DNA of 64,000 nt from Cricetomys ansorgei (taxonomy: Eukaryota > Chordata > Mammalia > Rodentia > Nesomyidae): assembly GCA_026225945.1 (NCBI GenBank), contig JAMJFZ010001133.1:3244501-3308500 (forward strand), in the 5' to 3' direction. The position numbers and the translations under genes were made by a program. Shown here in pieces: positions 44,448-57,954 of the stretch. How positions within the stretch are numbered: position 1 is the stretch's first letter; each line of letters begins with the position of its first letter. Under the pieces are notes generated by a model, which saw only the letters and a program-made list of their open reading frames with translations, did not search any database and was not told the origin of the DNA.

Positions 44448-47400
44448 ATCCAGTCTCTGTAGGTCAACGTAACTACACCCACAAAGAACGAAGCCAGGAG
44501 CTGGAGTTAGGGCTTCCTGGATGCATGGTCACAGTGCCAGCCTCAGTACTTGAAGGAGTTGGACAAGCTTCAAGTGAAAAGACCCTTTAGACATTTAACA
44601 TACCTCTTTCTTCCATGAAATCTCCCTGAATATCTTTTATAGAACCCAAAGTCCTGAGCTGTTGCATGGTTTGGTGGTGTAAGCATTGGGAAACAAGTCA
44701 GTTGGAGACATTTTATCTGCTATAGACTTCTCTGACCGAGTCATCATATACATTCATTACATGTAGGCTCAAATGACTAAAATAGTATTTTCTACAGGTA
44801 TCTTGAAATCTATTTGACTGTGGAAGCTTTTTTTTCCTCCTCCTCCAATTAAGTCCCATCAGTATGGCAAGGATATATTGTTGTCTGCAGCAGGTTTTGG
44901 CCAACATTATTTGAAGTTACTATCAGTAATTTATACTGGCCATGACATCAAGGTAAAGACAAAGAAAACAGATTTGGAATATCAGAAAAAGTTGGAGAGA
45001 GAGGCCAGGAGGAAGAAAGAATGAGGAAATGATGGGGGTCATGGTGACCTCCTTCGTAAGGTAGCAAGTGGTGGCCTGCTACTTCATAACTCCTGATGAG
45101 TATCATATGTAAATATTAGCGATTACTCAGTGCAGAGAGTATTGTCCGTGATGATTCAGAAATAAAATGCATTTGAGTCAAGGAGGCAAAGAATATTAAG
45201 ATAATTTAATTTGAAACACGAGTAGAGTCTGTGTGAGATAAAAATCAATGAAGAAAAAAAGCACAAAGTAGGATCGGCGAAACAGCCCTTGAAAGTCTGA
45301 TTCCTTCTCTATTCCACCTCAAAAGCTCCCCACTTAAGATAAAGCACACTCGATTACTTTGTTGATAAGCTTTCCAATTTTCCTAAGTATTTTGTCATAA
45401 AATTCTCAATCGCATCATTTAAGATTTGAGCCCATTTCCTCATGCCTCGAATGACTAAGCAGTTAGTGGAATTTTGCCATCTCTCACCTAAATTCTTTAA
45501 GTCCTTCCATTTCCCAGGAAGAGGGATTTAAGCTGTGCTCAGGGGCTCTTCTACTGTGGCAGCAAGGCCTTCTTCATTTCTGATCTCATTGTCTTTAGGG
45601 CTTTCTACATAAGACCAGAAGAAACTCCACCTAAGTGCTGAGTGCTCGGGAGAGAACGAAAGAGGATTTTCTGTAATGTCTTGGAGAAAGAGCTCTGTAT
45701 ACAGCTGTGATAAGCACAAAGGTAGTTTGTGCGGATAGTTAATGATGATAACTGCCTCAGTAGAGAGTCAGGCAGCAGTGGGTTTTCTATTCTCTTTGAA
45801 GTCAAGTCTCTGGTTAGAAAAGAAGGTCTTTATTAGCAACGGTGCTTCTTCAAGGACAGCAAAGGCAGCTTGAGAAGCAGGAGCCTGTGCTCAGAAGGGA
45901 TTCTGGATTGTGACTTTGCTCCCTGAGTGCTTTTGAACACACATGAAGAATGTATTCATCTACCTTCAGTTCAATAATTAATGTTGCTGTCCCTCCAGCT
46001 ACTGTTAGAATAACAAATATAGGCAACTCCAGACTCTAAAGGGATTTCATTGAAGAAGCTCTATCTCATGTGTATTTTGGCCTTGGTGAGTATATCATTA
46101 TAAATTTTGTAGTGGCACAAAGCAGAAAGACTCTTTTAATTTATGAGAATTTTTGTGACCTCCACAAAACAGGAAATAGTGGACAGTTGGGCAGAATATC
46201 TTGCTGCATTTTTATTTATCATAAGAGAGCAAAGCGGGGCGATAATGATTCTTACAGTGCTGTGGAGCAAGCTCCAATTGTAAACCAGACTCTCAGCACT
46301 CAGTGTGGGCGGTCACTTTCCTTCAATAACTCTAGTTATTTTATGCAGAGCTCATTGCCCCCGTGAGGGAATTAAGTCTAGAATATCACCTGAATTCAAG
46401 GGAAACTGAAATTGAAGCCATTTTATGAGAAAAGAGCACAGACAGACAGACACAGATACACAGGCACACACACAGATACACAGGACATACATGAACACGC
46501 ACACACACACATATGTACATACTCACATGCATAAGCACACATATGTACACAGTCTCATTTTCTTAGGGTTTTAGCTAACATCCTGTTGTGGCTGCCATCA
46601 TAAAGGGGATTGTTGTGCTGTTGCTCTCTGGTTTTTTTGTTTGTTTGCTTGTTTGTGTGTTTTGTTTTCTTCTTTTCTTAACCTAGAGTTTTGCTTCTGT
46701 TCAGGATGAACAGCGGCTGTTCAGTAACCAACTTCTCTAATGTGTACTCCATTGTATATAAGGGATATGCTACTTTGTATGAAATGGAGATTTTGATCAC
46801 AGATAGAATATATAAATTTCTACCAACCATCATTTTTTTCTGCCTGCTTTTTAAATTCAGAAAGAAAACTTACATTAGCACTGTCATTACACTTGTAATT
46901 TGAGCTTTAATCTATCCATCCTGAACATCACTGTTGTACATCACTGTTGTACAAGATGTGAGTTTTCAAATGGCCCTTTGAAGTCATATGCTCAAATTGC
47001 CATATTTTCCCCTCATGTCGGTGAAAGCGTCAACTTGCTTTGGGCCACATGATGGGTCTTGGAAAGAGCAACAATTAGAATTCAAACAACCAAAAGTCTT
47101 GTGTGCTCTAACTGCTGATGGAATGCTGATTCTGAGTTCCGAAATTCACCAATTATGAAGTGCATGGTAAGCTTCTGCACCATATTTGTTGACTGGAATG
47201 AAGACTAGCTCTTGAATTATAGCTGACTAAATCTTGATTTTTGTGTACTTAACTAATATTATAAGTTGAGTTCTATTTGCTGATTTTCTGTATACATTGA
47301 TAAGTCTACTTTTTTCAATGTAAGTTTAAAAAACTTCTGAAAGGAGACAAAAGAGCCAATGACTCTTGTCTCTCAATTCAAGTAAATTATGTTTCAAATG

Positions 47401-48217
47401 TCTACATCTGTGTTGGGCCATGTGGCAAGATGTACCCATTTGTAAGTATGAAAGCTAGCTCTAAAGGAGTTGGGATAGTATGATTTTACTTTTGGGATAT
47501 CCATTCATAAATGCAGTGAAAAGTTTCCTACATGCCAGCTAGTTCTACATTGCTACCTAAAACTTTGTTGAAGCTTGTATCATTCTTTTTATATGTTTCA
47601 ATAAAAAACTCAAAACCATCTTTAGCTCACAAGTATATATTTCTGATTCAAAGGACGTTAATAAAGACGGTGGCAAGAAATCATAGTGAAATACTAATAT
47701 GGCACAATTACCACTACAGCATCAATATTCAAGGTTTAAATTAGGACTCTTTTGCTGTTAGCTAACATTTGCTACAAAGAAGGTGAGGGCTTATTTTCTT
47801 GTCTATTTGTGTGGGAGTTTTATGTATCCACCAAAGGTACAGCATTTATTATTTAGATATAAGCTAGGTGAATACCTATGATACCAGAGTGGGGTCCTCC
47901 ATTCTGCGTTATTGTCTATATGAGGATATTTATGCATACCCTGATAAAGAGGGACAGTTTAAAGGGGTGTCAATTTCAGTAATACTTTAGTGGCATGTGC
48001 TCTGTCTTAAATTTTTTTTGTCATACCTGATTTCTAAAATCTTGCTGCCAATATCCTGACAACTCACTTCTACTTCTCATTGCTTTTAAACTTAAAAATT
48101 GTCCTTCTCTCAAATTGTGTTTATTGTCTCTCTGATGTTCTTATTTCACCCTCACCATCATCAAAATCAAAATGGAGACAGCCCATCTTGTGTTTAATTT
48201 GCTCATTTTCAGTTGGA
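44448..48217. other. Long repeat-poor interval
   Basis: 3.8 kb with almost no repeat: CA-rich imperfect sequence at 46440-46545 and a 13-bp tandem pair (tcactgttgtaca, 46929-46954) are all I can name. The block 46170-46400 is complex and holds unbroken plus-strand reading (98 codons from 46070), but no domain is recognised. Confidence 0.45.
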
Positions 48218-48631
48218 ATGAATACTGTTGGTGCTTTCAAGTCCTTTACACCTTACTCTGCTATTCTCTCTCATTTTCACATAAACTGGTGTTCAAGCAC
48301 TGAAGTAGATCCTGTTATGTGGGAAGAGTCAATCAATTCACACTTTGATCTAATAAGATTGGTTCTTTCCTTGGATAGGATTTATGGGCATGACTGTAAA
48401 GTCCCTCACTCCAGCCCAAGTGGAATCCTCCTGTCCAGCAAATGGCTAGATACGTGGAAATCGTTGCTGATTTTTCTATATATGGCTTTCCAGCCTAGCT
48501 GTCCCCAACTCCATGCTGTAAATTATCCTTTTAAAAATCTAAACTCTGTTGGAAGTATTTCTGAAAATGCTTCTCTGTACAGACAATGTTTAATTGAAGA
48601 TGGAGCTGCACGCCACACGTGTTCGCCTTGA
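48218..48631 (+). other. Unexplained open frame, probably not a gene
   Basis: The longest open frame not explained by a repeat: 183 codons stop-to-stop side from 48080, but its first ATG is at 48218, leaving about 137 residues. The product is Ser/Leu-rich with scattered Cys and no signal peptide, membrane segment or domain I can recognise. The upstream ATG context (gttggaATGa) is unremarkable, and no splice or polyadenylation arrangement stands out. DNA composition matches the surroundings. It could be chance, part of an exapted repeat, or conserved non-coding DNA that happens to lack stops. The right end overlaps the enhancer-like block at 48590-48830. Confidence 0.15.
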
Positions 48632-51449
48632 TTGTCATCAGGTGGCTAAAAAGCAGGCAGTGAGTGATTTTTTTTTTCATCTAAATGCCCATAAATGCTA
48701 TTGGCTATCTCTGTTACAATACCAGCTGGTTGGAATGAAGCCATTCTCGACAGAGTTATTAATCATACATACTATAATTTTCACCCACTCATTCTGTGTA
48801 GTAATCTCATTGACGTTTCCCTTTAAAAATTAGCCAAAACATCCACTTTTAGTATCTTCTCTAAGGTGTTTGGTGTATAGCCCCACAGCTTTCAATCTAT
48901 ATAGATTATATTCTGAAAGCTGATTCGCAAGACATAAATTCCGTATCAACAACAAAATCTTTGTTACTCGGCTTCCTCATGTTTATTATTATCGCTTACT
49001 GTAATGCACTTCTTGGTACAATGTAGGTATTAAGTAAAATTATTGAACTCATGACTAAATGCAATGCTTATTCTGTAAAACCAACTGCAATGTGAGCAAA
49101 TGCACTCAGTGTTCCATTGTGGAGTGGTGCCATCTACTAAGTTAGACACATGAATACACTGCATGGGAACAAATTCTTTGGGTGTCCCCTGCGCTTCGAG
49201 GATAGGACCATCTTTGGTTCATGGAGGTGTCTTCCCAAGAACACCTTCTCATGCTTCAGGGCTTCTTCCCCTTCTGCTGGTCAGTGAGTTGGTTTCTTGT
49301 TCTTGCAGCTCTCCTATATAGCTTTACACATTTTATCCAAACTTCTGTTTCTGAAATAAGAAGGCGTACCTCATTTCTCAAACCTTCCCTTTCTTTAGGG
49401 TAACTAAAGAAAAATACAGATAATATTTTTTAAAAGAGAGAAAATAATCACGAAAGCCTTGCAGATTTTCTTCTATAGCTCATAATTTCTTTTCCGGTTT
49501 TTCATGACAACCAGAGTGTTATATAAATTCTGAAGAATCTTTTCACTCCTTATAGAATGATGAGAAGACTTTTCTATCTAAAATGTCAATGTTTAGGATT
49601 TTGTGGGTACTAACCAGGCTTGGGCAGGGTCTAGAACTTTGTAAGTCTTCATAGACTGCACAGTGGCTCACCAGCTTTCATTCAAATGATGCTGATTAAA
49701 ACCTGGTTGGAAACCCAATTATGAGCAACAGTGGGCCAGTCTCTTTTCCCTCCACGTTTGAGTTTTGTCTTGGGCTACACTCTGTGGGTGGAGAATGGGC
49801 CTGGAAAGAGGGCTGGAGGCAAAGCTGACTGCTTCAGTCATCCCATTCTTCAGGACTAGAATGTGTTCTAGCATGTTCACGGAGGAATGTGCAAGAACCA
49901 ACCTTCAATAAGCTTGTTCTTGTCCCATTGGCTAAAGGAGTAGTCTGACTTAGCCATGAATGAGACTGGAAGGCGAACCTCCCCATCTTAGAGAAGGAAT
50001 TGCAGTTCCTCCGGTTACCTGGTAGAGTAGAACTGAGGGAACTTGGGGAGTTATCACCCCTGGGTAAAAAGCTACAGGCAATTAAGTGTTAACCCCCTGG
50101 CCCTGGAATTCTTGTATATCTCAGATAATTCCCATAACTTTCAGACATGGTGTGATGACTTTTGCCTTTGAACGGGTATGATGAGTTTTGTCTTTGAAGG
50201 GGGTACCCTTCCTTGACTCCAGCTTGCGTCTCTACCACCTCTCTTCTTCTTGCTCCTCTTAATGTCAAAATTTCTTTAAAATTCCCATAGTTATACTCAT
50301 TTCTCTTCCTCTCAGTCTTTAGAAAATACACACTTTGAAATCAATATTTTCTTCCCATCTCTTTATTGAAAATACTCTCCTCATGGACACCTCAGAGCCC
50401 TAGCTGGCCCAAACTGGTGATAACTATTTGTTTTTATTTAATTCAGTCTCTCAGCAGTACTGAATATCTACATCTGCTTGTGGAACACCAGGACATCTGA
50501 GCTTTCCTCTAGTCCACTGGTTGCTGCTCAGCCGGCCCCTCTGACTTCTCTGTTTTCCCCTCTCTTAACTGACTAGCTGATTCCATTGGCCCTATGTCAT
50601 TAAATAAAGACTGATGGTGGATGTTTCCTAAACGTGCTTCTCAGGCTAAGTTGCTCCTGTATGTTTTAGAACTGTAGACCCAACTATCCACTTCTGTTTT
50701 GAGGCCAAACAGATGACTCAACTATGGCATTTGAAGATGGAACTACAGGTTTTCTTTTTTTTTTCCTCTTGCTAGTCTTTCTATGTGTCACTACAGCTAA
50801 TGATTTAAAAAAAAAAATCCTCTTAGTACATGCCCACTCAAAATGTCTCAGACCAGTTCCATCTCTCGTCTGGATTACTAACACCCTGGACACAGTATCT
50901 TTCCTTTCTTATGTTACTACAGCTTCTCTTATCCTATTTCTCAGTTTTTTTTCTTCTTCTTGTCTTGTTAGCATCAACTCACCATAGATCAATCAGAGAA
51001 AGCATTTGAAAATTGTTACATGTTTATGGGAGCATGCCATCTCCTCAAATCTTTCAGCAAACTATAGGCATTTTTTTTTTTTGCAGCTCATGAATATTTC
51101 TTCAATGCTACAACATAAAATGTAAATTGATCTAATTATTTTTTTTAGTTGTCAGACTTATTTATTTGGAGAAGATTCCATGCTGTGGCTTGCTTCTGGA
51201 CAAAGTGTAAATTGGCCTACGTTAATTTAGGATACAATTATGACCAGGAATATTTATCCTGGTGGAGCTTAGCTTAAGTAGGGCAGAAACTCAAGCAATG
51301 GCTGTTCTGCTATTGTCACTGGGGCTTGCTTGATTTTATCTTTAGGTTGATATGCTAAAAAGACATATAATTTCAGAAACTTTCAAACCCATAAAGGAAG
51401 TTATATATAAATAGAATCTATTTCAATGAACATGATACCACACACTATG
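48632..51449. other. Repeat-poor interval
   Basis: No confident repeat over 2.8 kb. Positions 50850-50945 (cgtctggattactaacacc and onward) faintly resemble an upstream part of L2 in sense orientation. Positions 48640-48830 (cccataaatgctattggc, agttattaatcatacatac) look like conserved enhancer DNA. No gene. Confidence 0.4.
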
Positions 51450-51700
51450 CTATTTATGTTTTATTTGTTCTTTGGAAATTTTATATAATATATTGATCAT
51501 ATTCATTCTTCTCCAAAAGCTCTCAGATCCAACTCCCTACCCATACAGCTACATGCTCTCTCTTTGTCTCTCTTTCATTCTCTCTGTCTCTGTCCGTCTC
51601 TTTCTTTTCCACTCTCTGCTCAGCCCTTTTCAGACTCATGGAATCCAGTTTGTGTTGGCTGTCTACTCTTGGGTGTGGGACATGTCCTGAGCTGCTACTT
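51450..51700 (-). mobile_element. L1 (Lx-type) 3' UTR fragment, reverse
   Basis: tttatttgttctttggaaat, attgatcatattcattcttctcc, gctctcagatccaactcccta, a CT-rich run 51540-51605, gaatccagtttgtgttggctg and ctactcttgggtgtgggac. This follows the reverse of another part of the rodent L1 3' UTR. The 72-codon plus frame is inside it. Confidence 0.78.
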
Positions 51701-52763
51701 TTAAATTTTACATTTTGTGAACTTAGATAAGTATATTTATTTATAAATGCTAATAAAAATAATAGTGATGTTGATACCAGGTTCTAAGTAAAGTCAGCTA
51801 ATGACATATCATTTAGGATTGTAATCTATTTGACCATGTCAGATTCTGGAATGTTTAAATAAAAAATAATGTATATAAGAAAAAAAGTCATGATAGAGAA
51901 GGTGATTATTAGCCCAAGTTGTCATTATTTTAGTGACGACTCTGTTAGCTGTAATTATTTTTTAAAGGCATTGGATATTTTGACAAATGCCTGTTTAATT
52001 TTCATGCATGAGGAGCAGACTTTTAGGTAAAAATTCAGATTTGTTAATGAATGATACAAAAGCACCATGTTTTATGAGAAAATGATGAAAAATAGGAATT
52101 TTTGAGTTTCCCTTGTTTGTTTTCCCTGAGCAACATCAAGCGTTTCTGAAATAGTGTGATGTTAACTAACTTTGTGCATGACCAGAATTCTGAGCACTGC
52201 ACTGCAGACCAGTAGCTCGTCTTCCTCTAAGATGCAAATGTAGACAGCATCCCCTGAACCTCCATCGCCTCACGCATCCAAATGGTCCAAAAATGAATTG
52301 TGATGGGTCTGCTTTTAATATCTTGCCACAACTGGGCTCTGAAATGTCATGATTGGAGATTTCACGGTGTCACGGAAGGTGAAATAAAACATGAAGGAGT
52401 TTCAGGGGAAACATGCCTGCGTGGGGGATGTGACAGGGCTGTGTGGCAGGTGCAGGCCTGGGGCTGGTGTGGTGCACCTTGTCAGGTCCATCTGCCTGGC
52501 TGTCGCTCTTCTTCTATACCCCTCAGAGATGCACGCTCCTGAATTCATATTGAATTAACTTTCTAGGTATTTGGTACTTTAAACTTTCCTTGGAAGGAGA
52601 TAGGAGATGCATATCACTTTATTTTAAAAGTACATGTTAATGATTCAGTTGAATCATCTAACATCACCTATACTTTAAATATCCACACTAAGTTTTATTT
52701 TAAAAGATAGGTAGTAAACTAATATAATTGATAGAACAAAACATTTAAAATCATGGGCACGGG
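51701..52763. other. Unassigned DNA
   Basis: AT-rich on the left, with a GC-richer patch 52380-52540 giving an 80-codon frame with no domain. No named repeat. Confidence 0.45.
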
Positions 52764-53095
52764 GTGCTGGGGAGATGGCTCAGTTGGTGCTGAGTAGGCA
52801 CCTGCTGTGTAGGTATGAGGATATAAGTTCTGGTCCCCAGCACCCGAATGGAATCTGGCCTGGTGGCAAGTGTCTGTAACTCCAGGGCTAGGGTCAGTGG
52901 TAGAAGTAGAGACAAGCAGATCTCTAGAACTTGCTGGCCAGTCAGTCCAGCCAACTGATGACTCCAGGATTAGTGAGAGACTTTGTCTCAGAAAGTAAGG
53001 TGTAAACAAAGAAAGACATCCAACTTTAACCTCTGGCCTCCACGTGTACATGGGTACCCCTGTACCCGCACACGTGTACAACATACACACATGTA
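52764..53095 (+). mobile_element. B4A SINE
   Basis: Head ggtgctggggagatggctca, gttctggtccccagcaccc, B1-type middle tctgtaactccagggctagg, gcagatctctagaacttgctggcc, gagagactttgtctcag, cctctggcctccacg, then CA-rich end. Full length. The minus-strand 134-codon frame here is antisense of the SINE. Confidence 0.92.
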
Positions 53096-53160
53096 ATTGG
53101 GAGTATGTATCACATGTAGACATAAGTGTTTATAGAGAACACTGATGAGAAGAGTACATG

Positions 53161-53250
53161 ACTACGCTCGTGAGATGACTCAGGGAGTAAGACAGCATCA
53201 GGCCTGAGGGCTTGAGTCGGATCCCTCGGACCCATGTGGTGAAATGGCTT
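53161..53250 (+). mobile_element. B4/RSINE1 head fragment
   Basis: gctcgtgagatgactcaggg, agtaagacagcatc, aggcctgagggcttgagtcg, gatccctcggacccatgtgg. The tRNA-like head without the B1-type body. Confidence 0.7.
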
Positions 53251-53486
53251 TAATGTTTCATAGAGTCAAACAATTTTGAAAAGTCTGGGGAACATTATTC
53301 TTATCATGGCTCAGCAGGTGTCCCTGGGTCAGAAGATTCTCTAAATATTTAATACAAATTTCATGAAGACTTATCTGTCTTTTCCAATTAAACCAGTTGC
53401 ACATTTAGTGTTTATTAAGAAAATATGTAAGCATCCGAGTTTATAAAACTTGATAATCTTAGTTTGGTTTGTCTGTCAGCATCAGC

Positions 53487-53680
53487 TAACATTTATTAGG
53501 TGCTTGCTGCTTCTGGGCTGTTGCATTGTTCATAAGGGACTGGATATATTAGGCTTTCCCTCTTCAAGAACTCTGCAATCATACTTTCAGTGTTAGAAAC
53601 AGGAACTGAAGCTGCAGGGAACAGTTAACACCCAGTGACTCAATGGGTCATTGTAAGGTTTACGTTCTTTGATTGCCTTT
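53487..53680 (-). mobile_element. MIR SINE, reverse
   Basis: gctaacatttattaggtgctt, gtgttagaaacaggaactgaagc, gggaacagttaacacccagtgac. This is the reverse of MIR core and tail in consensus order. Confidence 0.72.
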
Positions 53681-54230
53681 GATACACTGCATTTATCTCT
53701 GTACATACAATCATCGTATTATATATTCATTTTCTTCTCTTTTTACTTAACTGTGGCAGCCATAGCCAATTTGCATATCAACCACCTGCTGTGATGTGCA
53801 CATCTCTATAAAACTTTATTCTACAATCTGGAACAGATCTAAAAATATTGAAAAGCAGATACATCATTATTAACCTGTCATATCCACTGGCAGCCTCACA
53901 GAGATACAAACAGGAAACAAAATGAGTGAACTGTGGTACTGAGATTCTAAATTAGCCCCCAATTTTCCCATGACCTGGAAAGACATCCTGGAGGAAGAAC
54001 AGTAGGAGGCCAGGTTAATTTTCCTCATGCATGTCTTTGTGTTGGCACAAGGTGTGGTACTGCAAACAAATGGCTTATTTTGGGGTTCAAAGCTTCCAAA
54101 AGAACCCAGATAGACAGATAGGATTTCGCTCTTTTCTCAGGGGAGGGTTCCATGAGGAAATGGATCGTCTGTTCAAGGAGAGATAACTATGTTGTTCCAA
54201 GACTATGCCCAAAGTGATAGCAGACATCTT
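53681..54230. other. Unassigned DNA
   Basis: No named repeat or gene. Confidence 0.45.
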
Positions 54231-54656
54231 GTCTTAGTCAGGGTCACTGTTGTTATGATGAAACACCGGGTCCATGACAACTTGGGGGAGAAAAAGGCTA
54301 CAGGCCGTGATCCAGCTAGTCCAATAATGGCTGTCTACCAACAGAAAGTTCAAAAATCCAGTAGTTGTTCAGTTGAGGCTGGATGTCTTCAGTATACTCC
54401 AGAATCCTGAGGAAGTATTCTCTAATGATAGTGAAGGAATGGACGTGCCGGTGAGAGTGAGAGCAAAGAAATCAAGCTTCTTCCTTCCATGTCCGTTACA
54501 TAGGCTTCCAGCAGGAGGTGTGGCCCAGATTAGAGGTGGATCTTCCCACCTCAAAAGAACAAAATGATATAATTAAGAAAATAAATCCCTCACAGGTGTA
54601 CCTAGCCACTCAGGTTTTAGTTAATTCCAGATTGACAACTGACACTAGCCATCACA
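54231..54656 (-). mobile_element. LTR-like rodent repeat, reverse
   Basis: gtcttagtcagggtcactgt, gatgaaacaccgggtccatgac, ccaataatggctgtctaccaa, aatccagtagttgttcag, atactccagaatcctgagg, ggcttccagcaggaggtgtgg, ending gacactagccatcacaca. A common rodent repeat with TG...CA-type ends, read antisense. I place it with MaLR-type LTRs, subfamily unknown. Confidence 0.65.
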
Positions 54657-55039
54657 CATTTCCAAGTGTCTCCCCATCCCTAATATGGTACCATTCTTCT
54701 ACGGATCATTGATGAGTATTCTAAAAAGCAAATTCAATTACCTTATTTTTTATCCTTACTGACATAACTTTCTTTAAGGCTCTCAATAATCTTGGTAATC
54801 TTTTATTTTTAAAAATTTCACCTTTCAAAAATCTTTTACATTTATCAAAGAATAATAGAATATGAAACAGAAAGAAAATTTAAGAAGAAAGTCACCCATA
54901 AGGTAACACAAGGAAAAGCTCCAAGGAAAAGCCACCTTATACAGTCCAGACTTTTCTTTCAAAGCACATGACATCTTAAAAAATGGCAATATAAATGCCA
55001 GTTTGCAGTAAATTGAGTATCCATAATAGTTGAAAATTT
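54657..55039. other. Unassigned AT-rich DNA
   Basis: Nothing recognised. Confidence 0.45.
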
Positions 55040-55338
55040 GTGTGTGTACATGTGTATATGTATGTGTTCACATGTGCACATGTGTGTAGAGGTCAGAGGG
55101 TGACTTTATGTGTCACTTCTCCTCAGGTGCTGTTCACCTGTTTTGAGACAGGCTCTCTCACTGTCCTGGGGCTTGCTGGTTAGGCTAGACTGGGTGGCCA
55201 GAGAAACTCGGCAATGCGTAAGTTTCCTCCTCTCCAGAAGTGAGACTACAAGCACAGACTATGCTTGGATTTTCACGTGTGTCTGGGGACCGAACTCGTT
55301 CTTCATGTACATTATGGACAGATCTGTCTTCCCAGACC
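55040..55338 (-). mobile_element. B4A SINE, reverse
   Basis: TG-rich lead 55040-55090, aggtcagagggtgactttatg, gttttgagacaggctctctcac, gcttgctggttaggctagac, gaagtgagactacaagcac, and head end ctgtcttcccagacc. Well preserved. The two overlapping ~80-codon frames are SINE-derived. Confidence 0.9.
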
Positions 55339-56875
55339 AACATCTGTAACTTGAACATGCCAGATGAGATATGTGCAAAAATATAAATATTTCTAGCTGC
55401 ATGGACTCTCCCTGTTTTGCTTAGCAACAGAAAAACTTAGTAAGTAGTCATCAAGCTATTCTTGTCTCTTTCAACTTAAAAATTCAAACTCTTTATGGCA
55501 GTCGAGTTCAAGTACATCATGTGTCTCTTACCAACTGAGATATGTTCTGTGGAATACATTGTTAGGTGACTTAGTCACTGTGCAGACATGGAGTGTACTT
55601 ATAAAACCTGAGATGACAGTGAAGTCATCTGGCAATCAGGGGGACTATCATCATGTCGGTGGTCTGTTGTTGAACCAAAGGTAGTGCTTGACGGTACTAT
55701 GATCTCAGGTATCATTCAAAATTTGTTCTCCAGATGGCTTTCTTCTTACTTCAGAAAACTTTCCCTCCCTTGTTCTTTCATTTATACTCTAATTTACTGG
55801 TTTGTTTCTGCCTGCCAGGGGAAGAAGGGAAAGTTAAAGTATTTGCCCTCTACAAGTTCCCTTCTTGCTGGCACTTGTCCCAGATGTCTTTTGGGGACTT
55901 GGTTTCTGTAATGGGAATATAGATATGGCCTAAGGCCTGCAGATAGAGAAGGACTTCAAGTATCCCCCAAGAGAACTGTCATTTTGTTGTCTTTGAACAG
56001 CTGCTGTTGATGCTTTTGACACCAATGGCCTGTTGGGGTTCTGGAGCACATGACAAGGTCTAAAAGCACCCATCTGGGCTTCCTGAGCCTTCAGAAATAT
56101 CATGATTATTCTTTCCCCTGCTCTTACCTTGGGGAATTGAGATTTTTGAGATCTCATGGTGATCATCTTGCTCCTTGGAGCTAGAGGCTGTCAGGTTGGC
56201 TACTTCCAATGAGCATCAGAAACCCACGTCTTTCACCCCCTGTGCCTTTAGGCACTTCTTGGGGTCAGCTTCTAGGTTTTCCAGATGCAAGGTTAGTATG
56301 AGGAAAATGAGAACATACACCACTGTTTGCTTTCCAATTTTTCCTCTGTCCTTCTTCCTTTTCTCCATATTCTTCCTACTGTCTTTGAAAATATTTATAG
56401 GCCAGTTCTGCATATTTTAGATACTGTTGTGGGGTATTCAGCAGAGAAGACTGTTCAAACATGAGTTTAAGCCAATAGCTAGCTGGCAACCACACTAAGT
56501 GTTCTGGATCCAAAGTCTTTTTCAGAATGAAATTCAAGCACAAAAACATGATCTGGGTTGACATACTTCAGTTACCAAGAATGGTTATCCAGAAGCAGAA
56601 CTACAGAACTAAAAAGCAAGGTTAGTACATTTAGAGAATTATCTAGAACTATATGGACTTCGATGGAGTAGGCCTTTGTTTTAGTTTTGGCTGGTGGTAC
56701 TGTCTACGTGCTGAGTCTTACAGCCTGAATGGCACTTCCATCATGGAGTCAAAGAGCCTCCTAAGGCTTAGAGCCATGCTACAATACTAGACCAGACACA
56801 GCTGAACACTCTCGAAAGAGTTCCTTTGAAGTCAGCCTTGATGTCTTCAATGGTGATGGTGCAGCAGAAACAACA

Positions 56876-56912
<37 letters not shown>

Positions 56913-57954
56913 GCAGAGAAAGAGAGAGACTCTCCCCTCTCCCTTATTTCAGTTTTTAGCAACAAATACATACCTGTGTGATCTTTTGGCACAATCTTAA
57001 TTTGCTTCAAGTTATAACACTGTGCTCGGTGACACAATTATATATTTGCACATTTTAATTGTAATTATAATGAACATAAGCTATTTTAGTGTTACATTTT
57101 AAATTTAAATTCTAGATGCCATGTCTTCTTGGGTTTTAATAATTATCTCCTCTCTAGTCATTATCAAACCTCCAACAACAACCCTCACAAAAACCAAACC
57201 ACAATGGCATAAGTCATTGTGGCATTGGTCATTTTAAGTTATGAAAAAAGGCGATTGACAGACTATCTTAATGTCCATTTTAGATGAGAAAAATGGATCT
57301 TGCTAATAATTTTAGCTAAATAAAAATAGGAAAGTTTGAAATAGATAGCATGCTACAAAGAAAACTGACCAAAGAGCTAGCTCTGGCATGACTCTGTTCC
57401 CTCTAGACAGTGCTTTTTGTAATGTTCTGATGTGTAGAATGTTGCCTGCTCACAGGTGTGTCAATGATAAATCAGTTGGGGAAACATTGGCGGCTTTGTA
57501 ACATTCTGTGTTAACCCTGAGAACAACTGAAGAACAGCCAGTGTGTAAAATGGAAAATTCTGATTCCTCTGTTCAGAACATGCCAGCAAGAAGGCAGAGC
57601 AGAATCACGGACAAGGTTATATTTAGACACAGGTAGACAGGTGGTAGCTGGAAGGCAAATTCTAAAGAGTGATGATGACATCATCTTAACTCTATGGGAC
57701 TAGGGGTGAAGGCTAAGTGTGTTTATCTTGCCTCAAGAAAAATGTGGTTAGAGAATGGATTGGGACTAACTGAATCATGGACTCAGCTGTGGGAACTGAG
57801 AAATCACAGACCAGCAAAACAATTTCCCACTCAAACTTACTTACCTGTTTGGAACCTGATTTCTGTTACATATTGAATCCTCCACTCACTCAGTGGTGAA
57901 ACCTTAGCTTCTTTCTTGTTTCCACTAGACCTGCAATTGGTTCAAGCAATTCAA
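55339..57954. other. Repeat-poor interval with GA microsatellite
   Basis: Only simple repeat: (GA)n with gaca variants at 56875-56930. The block 57440-57560 (atgataaatcagttgggg, cattggcggctttgtaac) is complex and repeat-free. No gene recognised. Confidence 0.45.

Noticed and set aside
52719..53123. 134-codon minus-strand frame
   Set aside because: It is the antisense of a full-length B4A SINE.
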